This document shows, piece by piece, positions 13,260-19,632 of a stretch of DNA of 21,713 nucleotides. Below the pieces are notes generated by a model that saw only the letters and a list, made by a program, of their open reading frames with translations, was not told the DNA's origin and searched no databases. The position numbers and the translations under genes were made by a program. Positions within the stretch are counted from its first letter, which is position 1; every line of letters starts with the position of its first letter. This stretch comes from Thermoanaerobacterales bacterium (lineage in GTDB: Bacteria; Actinomycetota; Acidimicrobiia; Acidimicrobiales; JACDCH01). The DNA is taken from contig PKRH01000055.1 of NCBI GenBank assembly GCA_017577565.1, positions 1 through 21,713 on the forward strand, given 5' to 3'.

Positions 13260-14492
13260 ATGCCAGTGGACGAGGTCGCGCACGAGGGGGTCGCCCGGCC
13301 GCTCGACGGCGTGCGGGTGCTGGCGCTCGAGCAGATGCAGGCGCTGCCCTTCGCCACCCAGCTGCTCGCCCGGCTCGGCGCCGAGGTCATCAAGGTCGAG
13401 AACCCGGCCGGCGGCGACATGGGCCGCAGCTCCCTGCCGGCGATGCCCGGCCCCGACGGGCGCCCCATGGGCGCCACCTTCCTGCGCAACAACCTGGCCA
13501 AGCGCAGCGTCGCCATCGACATCAAGCACCCCCGGGGCCGGGAGCTCGTGCTGGAGCTCGCCGGGCACGTCGACGTCGTGGCCGAGAACTTCCGCTCGGG
13601 GACGCTCGACCGGCTCGGCCTGGGGTGGGAGGACGTCGCCGCCCGCCACCCGTCGGTCGTCTACCTGTCGGTGTCCGGCTTCGGCGCCGACCCGTCGCCC
13701 TACGACGGCTGGCCGGCGTTCGCCTCGACCGTCGAGGCCATGTCGGGCATCTACGAGTGGTCGCGCCGGGGCGACGACCCGCCGGTCGTCGCCCCCGTCG
13801 GAGCGCTCGGCGACATCGGCACCGCGCTGTTCGCCACCGTCGGGCTGCTCGCCGCCCTCCGCCACCGCGACCGCACCGGCGAGGGCCAGCGGGTCGACGT
13901 CGCCATGTACGACGCCCTCGTCTCGCTCACCGACATCGTCGCCAACTTCTGGTCGATGGGCGTGACCGAGCGCCGTGACCCGCTCATCGTCGACGGCTTC
14001 CGGGCGAGCGACGGCTGGTTCGTCGTGCAGGTGGGCCGGCGCCACCAGTTCGAGCGCCTGTGCGAGGTCATCGGCCAGCCGGGCTGGCTCGAGGACCCCC
14101 GGCTCGCCGACCCGCCCTCGTGGCGCGAGCACCTGGAGGACGTCATCCGGCCCGGCATCGAGGCCTGGGCCGCGAGCCGCACGAAGCACGAGGCCGCGGC
14201 CGAGCTGGCCGCGGCCGGGGTGGCCGCCGGGCCCTGCAACGACGGCGGCGACCTCGTCGCCGACCCCCACCTCGCCGCCCGGAACATGCTGGTGGAGATC
14301 CCCCGGCCCGACGGCGGGCCGCCGGTGCTCGTCCCCGGCAACCCCATCAAGCTCTCGGCGGTGCCGGAGGCCCCCGCCGGCCCGCCGCCGGTGCTCGGCG
14401 CCGACACCGAGGCGGTGCTGACCGAGCTGCTCGGGCTCGACCGGGGGGCCGTCGAGGAGCTGGTGGCGGACGGCGTCGTCGCCACCGCCTGA
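13260..14492 (+). CDS. CaiB/BaiF-type (family III) CoA-transferase
   Basis: A 410-residue family III CoA-transferase, the usual length for this family, moving CoA from a donor thioester to a carboxylic acid. The N-terminus shows PLDGVRVLALEQ, ARLGAEVIKVENPAGGD and SVAIDIKHPRGRELVLELA. The catalytic aspartate that forms the acyl anhydride is probably Asp218 in VDVAMYDALVSL. The C-terminal lid is present (AAGVAAGPCND). The ATG 13260 follows GGGGAGGG. It has its own promoter with operator D and so belongs to the GntR-site regulon, not to the TetR 2 transcript. It probably activates the imported carboxylate or an oxidised intermediate for the crotonase and later steps. Confidence 0.94.
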   Translation: MPVDEVAHEGVARPLDGVRVLALEQMQALPFATQLLARLGAEVIKVENPAGGDMGRSSLPAMPGPDGRPMGATFLRNNLAKRSVAIDIKHPRGRELVLELAGHVDVVAENFRSGTLDRLGLGWEDVAARHPSVVYLSVSGFGADPSPYDGWPAFASTVEAMSGIYEWSRRGDDPPVVAPVGALGDIGTALFATVGLLAALRHRDRTGEGQRVDVAMYDALVSLTDIVANFWSMGVTERRDPLIVDGFRASDGWFVVQVGRRHQFERLCEVIGQPGWLEDPRLADPPSWREHLEDVIRPGIEAWAASRTKHEAAAELAAAGVAAGPCNDGGDLVADPHLAARNMLVEIPRPDGGPPVLVPGNPIKLSAVPEAPAGPPPVLGADTEAVLTELLGLDRGAVEELVADGVVATA

Positions 14493-14532
14493 CCGGCCGC
14501 CGCCCGGGGCGGGTCGCGCTGGCGGGCGCCGC

Positions 14533-15735
14533 TCAGGCGGCCCGGGCCGGCACGCTCACCCAGCCCCGCACGGTGCTCGTGTGCAGCCGGACGCAGGCGT
14601 CGTGGTCGACCTCCCAGCGCGGCCGGCGGGCGAGCAGCTCCTCCAGGCCGATGCGCCCCTCGAGGCGGGCGAGCGCCGCGCCCAGGCAGTAGTGGATGCC
14701 GTAGCCGAACGAGACGTGCTGGTCGATCTCCCGGTGGACGTCGAACACGTCGGCGTTGGGGAAGCGGCGCTCGTCGCGACCGGCCGAGCCGGTCAGCAGC
14801 AGCACCTTGGAGCCGGCCGGCATGGTCACGCCGTGCAGCTCGACGTCGCGGGTGAGCCACCGGCCCTGCACCGGCGAGGGCGCCTCGTAGCGCAGGAGCT
14901 CCTCGACCGCGTTGGGGATGAGCGACGGGTCGGCGGCCAGGTCGGCCCGCTGGTCGGGGTGCTGGTCGAGCAGGACCGCCGCCCAGCCGAGGAGGCGGGC
15001 CACGGTCTCGGTGCCGGCGCTGACGAGCAGGTTGGCGAAGTCGGCCATCTCCTGGCGCCCGAGGCGCCGGGTCGTGCCGTCCTCGTCGGTGATCTCGGCC
15101 TGGGTCAGCGCGGTCAGCAGGTCGTCCCGGGGGCGGGCGACCCGCTCGTCGAGCGCGTCCAGCAGGTAGTCGTTCAGCTCCAGCCGGGCCCGCAGCGAGG
15201 TGTCGTTGACCATGCCGGCGCCCGGCTCGATGTGGAAGACCGTGTCGATCAGCCGGCGGACCGTGGGGGCGTCCGAGGGCGGCACCCCGAGCAGCGAGGA
15301 GATGACCTCGGAGGGCAGCGGCGCCGCGAACTGCGTGACCAGGTCGAAGGTGCCGCCGTCCTCCCACTCGTCGAGGAAGCCCCGGCACAGCTCGCGGATG
15401 CGGTCCTCCAGCGCCGCGACCCGCCGGGGCGTGAAGGCCCGGGACACCAGCGCCCGCAGGCGGGTGTGCTCCGGCGGGTCCATGAAGATCATCAGCCCGG
15501 TGTCGAGGGGCTCGTCGCTCATCAGCTCGAGCACGGTGCCGTGTGCCGAGCTGTAGGTGGCCGGGTCGCGGTGGGCGGCCATGACGTCGTCGTAGCGGCT
15601 GAGCGCGTAGAAGTCGTAGCGCTCGTTGCGGTAGACGGGCGCCTCGTCCCGCATCCGCTTCCAGATGCCGTAGGGGTCGGCGTCGATCTCGACGTCGAAC
15701 GGGTCCCAGTAGAGCTCGTCGACCGCGGTGTCCAT
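14533..15735 (-). CDS. Cytochrome P450
   Basis: A 400-residue soluble bacterial class I-type P450 without membrane anchor. The I-helix reads SAGTETV with the acid-alcohol pair, the K-helix ExxR is in EELLRYEAP, and the heme loop is FGYGIHYCLG with heme-ligating Cys350. All are canonical, so it should be an active monooxygenase. Relatives with this motif set hydroxylate terpenoids, steroids and fatty or alicyclic acids; the substrate is inferred only from context. No ferredoxin or ferredoxin reductase gene is in the window. The ATG 15735 follows GAGGGGG. Operator C lies 36 bp upstream in its leader, and GntR 2 is the next gene upstream on the same strand. Confidence 0.96.
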   Translation of the reverse strand: MDTAVDELYWDPFDVEIDADPYGIWKRMRDEAPVYRNERYDFYALSRYDDVMAAHRDPATYSSAHGTVLELMSDEPLDTGLMIFMDPPEHTRLRALVSRAFTPRRVAALEDRIRELCRGFLDEWEDGGTFDLVTQFAAPLPSEVISSLLGVPPSDAPTVRRLIDTVFHIEPGAGMVNDTSLRARLELNDYLLDALDERVARPRDDLLTALTQAEITDEDGTTRRLGRQEMADFANLLVSAGTETVARLLGWAAVLLDQHPDQRADLAADPSLIPNAVEELLRYEAPSPVQGRWLTRDVELHGVTMPAGSKVLLLTGSAGRDERRFPNADVFDVHREIDQHVSFGYGIHYCLGAALARLEGRIGLEELLARRPRWEVDHDACVRLHTSTVRGWVSVPARAA

Positions 15736-15770
15736 GGCGTCCCCCTCGCGTGTCAGCCAGGCCGGCTCTG

Positions 15771-15789
15771 GGATTGCATACGATATATG
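15771..15789 (+). promoter_or_regulatory. GntR-type operator, site C
   Basis: GGATTGCATACGATATATG, identical over 19 bp to site B. On the minus strand it contains TATCGT, a possible -10 box for the P450. It lies in the 73-bp gap between GntR 2 and the P450. Confidence 0.75.
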
Positions 15790-15808
15790 AGTGGGTCCGG
15801 CGCGGCGC

Positions 15809-16504
15809 TCAGATGACGCCCCGCCGGCGCAGGGCGGCCACGGCCAGGTCGGCCTGCTCCCGCATCATCGCCCGGTAGGCGGCCTCCGCGCCCGGCCCGT
15901 CGCCGGCCCGCACCCGCTCGACGACCGCCCGGACGCCGCGCCGCTCGACCTCGACGGCCTCCGGCACGACCTCGAAGAAGCTGCCGGGGACGAGCGGCGG
16001 CGAGGCCCGGAGCGCCACCCGCACCGGCCGCGAGCCGGCCGCCTCGACGACCGCGGCGTGGAAGGCGACGACCGCCTCCTGCAGCCCGACCGGGTCGTCG
16101 GTCGTCTCGACGACGCGGGCCAGGGCGTCCAGGCGGTCGGCGAGGCCCGCCGGCGCCCGCTCGACCGCCCGGGCGGCGGCGAAGCCGTAGGTGATGCCGT
16201 AGAGGTGGTAGTGGTCCCGCACGCCGTCGGCGTCGAGCGGGGTGACGAACGCGCCGCGGTGGGCCTCGAGCCGCACCCAGCCCTCGCGCTCCAGGGCGAT
16301 GAGCGCCTCCCGCAGCGGGATGCGGCTGATGCCCAGCTCGGCGGCGACCGCGTCCTGGGGCACCCGGTCGCCGGGGCGGAGCCGGCCCTCGAAGATCATG
16401 CGCCGGACGTGGAGCGCGGCCACCTCGGCCCCGGAGGGCGGGCGCGACGGCCGCGACGGTCGCGGCCGCACCGCCGGGGTCGCCGAGGTCCGAGACGGCG
16501 TCAC
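15809..16504 (-). CDS. GntR-family (FadR/FCD subfamily) transcriptional regulator 2
   Basis: A 231-residue paralog of GntR 1. The winged helix includes LGISRIPLREALIALEREGWV, differing from GntR 1 at two positions in this stretch, and both continue into HRGAFVT and VRDHY-LYG-YGFA. The C-terminal FCD domain keeps the first His (AFHAAVV) but has ER in place of the EH motif, so the typical metal site is incomplete. An Arg/Pro/Ser-rich N-terminal extension precedes the fold. GTG 16504 is chosen because TATTAT (16519-16514) then lies 9 nt upstream and the length matches GntR 1; ATG 16513 and GTG 16528 would place the operator inside the gene. It is divergent from the amidohydrolase 3 operon with site E between them, so autoregulation is likely. 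Confidence 0.9.
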   Translation of the reverse strand: MTPSRTSATPAVRPRPSRPSRPPSGAEVAALHVRRMIFEGRLRPGDRVPQDAVAAELGISRIPLREALIALEREGWVRLEAHRGAFVTPLDADGVRDHYHLYGITYGFAAARAVERAPAGLADRLDALARVVETTDDPVGLQEAVVAFHAAVVEAAGSRPVRVALRASPPLVPGSFFEVVPEAVEVERRGVRAVVERVRAGDGPGAEAAYRAMMREQADLAVAALRRRGVI

Positions 16505-16509
16505 AGGCC

Positions 16510-16526
16510 GCATATAATATGCGATC
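16510..16526. promoter_or_regulatory. GntR-type operator and divergent -10 region, site E
   Basis: GCATATAATATGCGATC contains the perfect palindrome GCATAT-A-ATATGC (16510-16522). Its minus-strand reading GATCGCATATTATAT is a variant of the cluster word. On the plus strand it holds TATAAT (16513-16518) for amidohydrolase 3; on the minus strand TATTAT for GntR 2. A repressor here would shut both directions. No convincing -35 boxes were found. Confidence 0.65.
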
Positions 16527-16560
16527 ACCGCACCGGCGCCCCGTCCGTCGAGGAGTGACG

Positions 16561-17814
16561 ATGCTCGTCCCTGCGCCCACCGAGCCGGCCGACGACCTGG
16601 TCGCCCGCATCCCGCCCATCGTCGACTGCGACGCCCACGTCGTGGAGCCGCCGGACGTGTGGACCGCGCGCCTGCCGGCCCGGTACCGCGACGTCGGGCC
16701 GCACGTCGAGATGCTGCCGGCCGGCACCGTCAAGCTCGTCGACGCCGGCTACGTCGAGGAGCCCGGCACCGACGGCCCGCTCGTGGCCTGGTGGTGCTAC
16801 GAGGACAAGCGGATCTCGGTCAAGCGCACCATCGCCGCCGCCGGCTTCCCGGCCGACGAGGTCGAGCTGCGCTCGATCACCTACGACGACATGCGGCCGG
16901 GGTGCTGGCAGCCGGCCGCGCGCCTGGCCGACATGGACGTCAACGGCGTCGAGGCGCAGCTGTGCTTCCCCAACCTGCCCCGGTTCTGCGGCCAGCTCTT
17001 CCTGTGGGGCAAGGACCGCGAGCTCGCGGCGCTGTGCGTCCAGGCCTACAACGACTGGATGGTCGAGGAGTGGTGCGGTGACAGCGGCGGCCGGCTCGTC
17101 CCGCTGTGCCTCGTCCCGCTGTGGGACGTCGAGGCCGCCGTCGCCGAGGTCCGGCGCAACGCCGAGCGCGGCGTCCGGGCCGTCGCCTTCAGCGAGCTGC
17201 CCACCTACCTGGGCCTGCCGAGCATCTACTCGGGCGAGTGGGACCCGTTCTTCGCCGCCTGCCAGGAGACCGGCACCGTGCTGTGCATGCACATCGGCTC
17301 CGGCACGAAGACGCCCAAGGCCTCGCCCGACAGCCCCGACGCCGTGGCGGCGACCATCCTCGTCGGCAACAGCATCAACAGCCTGACCGACTGGCTGTAC
17401 TCGGGCGTCCTGCACCGGTTCCCCGGGCTGAAGCTGCTGTACGCCGAGTCCCAGATCGGCTGGATCCCCTACGTCCTCCAGCGGGCGGACGACGTGTGGG
17501 AGACGCACCGGGGCTGGGCCGACTCGCAGCGCCACTGCCCCGAGCCGCCGTCGACGTACTACTACCGTCAGGTCACGAGCTGCTTCTTCAAGGACCCGGT
17601 GGGCGTCGAGCTCCTCGACAAGGTGGGCGAGGCCAACGTCGTGTTCGAGACCGACTACCCGCACCAGGACGGCACCTGGCCCCACAGCCGCGAGGCCGCC
17701 GCCCGGCAGTTCGGCCACCTGGAGCAGCGCGTCATCGACCGCATCGCCCGCGGCAACGCCATCGAGCTGCTCGGCCTCGACCTGCCCGCCCGCAGCGGCG
17801 GCGACGGCCGCTAG
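16561..17814 (+). CDS. Amidohydrolase 2 (ACMSD-like metal-dependent hydrolase), paralog 3
   Basis: A 417-residue TIM-barrel amidohydrolase, close paralog of the gene at 4811. Likely metal ligands are Asp24 and His26 in CDAHVVEPPDVW, His244 in CMHIGSGTK, and Asp365 in ETDYPHQDGTWPHS. It differs from paralog 1 by an insert after residue 60 (AWWCYEDKRISVKR) and by lacking the basic tail. The ATG 16561 follows CGAGGAG. It is the first gene of an apparent four-gene + operon with a monooxygenase and transporter genes, so it probably acts early on the imported compound. Family chemistry includes hydrolysis, decarboxylation and hydration; the exact reaction is unknown. Confidence 0.93.
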   Translation: MLVPAPTEPADDLVARIPPIVDCDAHVVEPPDVWTARLPARYRDVGPHVEMLPAGTVKLVDAGYVEEPGTDGPLVAWWCYEDKRISVKRTIAAAGFPADEVELRSITYDDMRPGCWQPAARLADMDVNGVEAQLCFPNLPRFCGQLFLWGKDRELAALCVQAYNDWMVEEWCGDSGGRLVPLCLVPLWDVEAAVAEVRRNAERGVRAVAFSELPTYLGLPSIYSGEWDPFFAACQETGTVLCMHIGSGTKTPKASPDSPDAVAATILVGNSINSLTDWLYSGVLHRFPGLKLLYAESQIGWIPYVLQRADDVWETHRGWADSQRHCPEPPSTYYYRQVTSCFFKDPVGVELLDKVGEANVVFETDYPHQDGTWPHSREAAARQFGHLEQRVIDRIARGNAIELLGLDLPARSGGDGR

Positions 17815-17861
17815 CTCGGGCGCGGGTGGCCGCTGGGGGGCCGGGTCGCGAAGGGGGGGAG

Positions 17862-18836
17862 ATGGTCAGCTGGACGGTGCACCTCGACATGCGGGCGCCG
17901 TCGTTCGGCACGCCGGCGCCCGAGCTCTACCGGGCGGCGCTCGACCTCGCCGCCTGGGCCGACGAGCACGGCGTGCAGAGCATCGCCGTCTCCGAGCACC
18001 ACGGCGAGGAGGACGGCTACCTGCCCAGCCCGCTGGTCATGGCGGCGGCCGTCGCCGCCCGCACCGAGCGGGCCTTCGTCGCGGTCAACGCCCTGGCGCT
18101 GACCTGGCGCGACCCGCTGCTCGCCGCCGAGGAGGTGCTGGTGCTCGACCACCTCAGCGGGGGGCGGGCGGTCGTCACCGTCGTGCCCGGCTACGTGCCG
18201 TCGGAGTTCGAGCTGTTCGGCGTCGACCGCCGGCGGCGGGGGGCGATCTTCGAGGAGAAGCTGGCGGTGTTCGCCGAGGCGCTGACCGGCGAGCCGGTGA
18301 CCTGGGACGGTCGGACGGTCCGGGTCACGCCGCCGCCGGTCAGCCGGCCCCGGCCGATGCTCGTCGTCGGGGGCGCCAGCCGGGCGGCGGCCCGCCGGGC
18401 GGCCCGGTACGGCGACGCCTTCGCGCCGACGACCGACGACGGCACGCTCGCCGCCGCCTACCGCGAGGAGTGCGCGGCGCTGGGCCGCGACCCCGGCCCC
18501 GTCTTCGTGCACCAGGGCCCCATGGCGCTGTTCGTCCACCGCGACCCCGAGGAGGCCTGGCGGGTGATCGGGCCCCACGCGCTCCACGAGCTGAACCAGT
18601 ACGGCAAGTGGGCCGCCATGCACGAGGGCCACCCCTACGTCGACGTCACCGACGTCGAGGCCGCCCGGGCCTCCGGGTTCTACCGGGTCGAGACGCCGGA
18701 GGGCGCGATCGAGCACGTCCGGTCGCTCCCGCCCGGCCAGACCGTGCTGTTCAAGCCGCTCATGGCCGGCCTCGACCCCGCCTTCGGGCGGGCCGGCCTG
18801 GAGCTGTTCGTCGACGAGGTGCTGCCGAAGCTATGA
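17862..18836 (+). CDS. Luciferase-like flavin-dependent monooxygenase (LLM family)
   Basis: A 324-residue TIM-barrel protein of the bacterial luciferase-like family, which uses reduced FMN or F420. Seen are SIAVSEHHGEEDGYLPSPL near the N-terminus, the conserved VLDHLSGGRAVVTVVPGY and EFELFGVDRRRRG block, and the LVVGGASRAAARRAARYGDAF segment. These are enough to assign the family but not to choose oxygenase or F420-dependent dehydrogenase activity. The ATG 17862 follows AAGGGGGGGAG. Its last 4 bases overlap the ATPase gene (ATGA), so translation is coupled to transport. Typical roles are oxidation of aldehydes, ketones, or long-chain or cyclic substrates. Confidence 0.92.
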   Translation: MVSWTVHLDMRAPSFGTPAPELYRAALDLAAWADEHGVQSIAVSEHHGEEDGYLPSPLVMAAAVAARTERAFVAVNALALTWRDPLLAAEEVLVLDHLSGGRAVVTVVPGYVPSEFELFGVDRRRRGAIFEEKLAVFAEALTGEPVTWDGRTVRVTPPPVSRPRPMLVVGGASRAAARRAARYGDAFAPTTDDGTLAAAYREECAALGRDPGPVFVHQGPMALFVHRDPEEAWRVIGPHALHELNQYGKWAAMHEGHPYVDVTDVEAARASGFYRVETPEGAIEHVRSLPPGQTVLFKPLMAGLDPAFGRAGLELFVDEVLPKL

Positions 18837-19612
18837 GCGCGACCGTGGCCGCCGGGACGCCCGTGCTCGAGCTCGACGGCGTGACCAAGCGCTACGGAGG
18901 GGTCCACGCGCTGAGCGACGTGTCGCTCTCGGTCTCGCCGGGCGAGGTGTGCGGGCTGATCGGACCGAACGGGGCCGGCAAGACGACGCTGTTCGACATC
19001 GTCTCCGGCGTGCAGTCGCCGACGAGCGGCGTCGTGCGCCTGGACGGCACCCCGATCACGCGCACGACGCCCGAGCACCGCGCCCGCCTCGGGATCCGGC
19101 GCACGTTCCAGCGGGTGCAGCTCTACGGCCGCATGTCGGTCGAGGACAACGTGCTCACCGCGCTCGAGTGGCACGGCGGCGGCGGCGGGGTGGTCGGCGA
19201 CCTCCTCGGCCTCCCCGGCCGACGGCGCCGCGAGGCCGAGCGCCGCGAGCGGGTGGCCGAGGTCCTCGAGGCCTGCGGGCTGGCCGACGTGCGCGACGCG
19301 CCCGCCGGCTCGCTGCCGATCGGCCGGGCCCGGCTGGTCGAGCTGGCCCGGGCCGTCGTCGACGAGCCCCGCATCCTGCTGCTCGACGAGCCGACCTCCG
19401 GCCTCTCGCCCGGCGAGGCCGAGGTGCTGGCCGCCCACGTCGGGCGCCTGCGCGAGCGCGACGTGGCGATCGTGCTGGTCGAGCACGACGTGGGCTTCGT
19501 GATGGAGAACTGCGACCGGGTCGTCGTCCTCGACCTCGGGCGGGTGCTCGCCGACGGCACCCCCGACGAGGTGCGCGACGACCGGGCGGTGCGCGACGCC
19601 TACCTCGGCTGA
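18833..19612 (+). CDS. Liv-type ABC transporter ATP-binding protein (LivG-like)
   Basis: A 259-residue ATPase of the branched-chain amino acid-type importer family. Walker A is GPNGAGKTT (44-52), the Q-loop region is RRTFQRVQLY as in LivG, Walker B is RILLLDEPTSGL, and the H-loop His is in LVEHDVGF. The signature motif usually written LSGGQ reads LPIGR (SLPIGRARLVELARA), a divergent form also found in related actinobacterial importers. The ATG overlaps the monooxygenase stop by 4 nt, and the permease gene starts 20 nt after its stop. A second ATPase (LivF type) is not seen and may lie beyond the right edge. Confidence 0.94.
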   Translation: MSATVAAGTPVLELDGVTKRYGGVHALSDVSLSVSPGEVCGLIGPNGAGKTTLFDIVSGVQSPTSGVVRLDGTPITRTTPEHRARLGIRRTFQRVQLYGRMSVEDNVLTALEWHGGGGGVVGDLLGLPGRRRREAERRERVAEVLEACGLADVRDAPAGSLPIGRARLVELARAVVDEPRILLLDEPTSGLSPGEAEVLAAHVGRLRERDVAIVLVEHDVGFVMENCDRVVVLDLGRVLADGTPDEVRDDRAVRDAYLG

Positions 19613-19632
19613 CGGGGCGGCGAGGAGGAGAC

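Noticed and set aside
14493..14532. Terminator between the CoA-transferase and P450 genes
   Set aside because: Only short, mismatched inverted repeats (such as CCGCC-N3-GGCGG) are visible. In this base composition they are expected by chance.
16505..16528. GTG 16528 or ATG 16513 as start of GntR 2
   Set aside because: These would put the palindromic operator and both -10 boxes inside the coding region. GTG 16504 gives a length like the paralog and a leaderless-type spacing.
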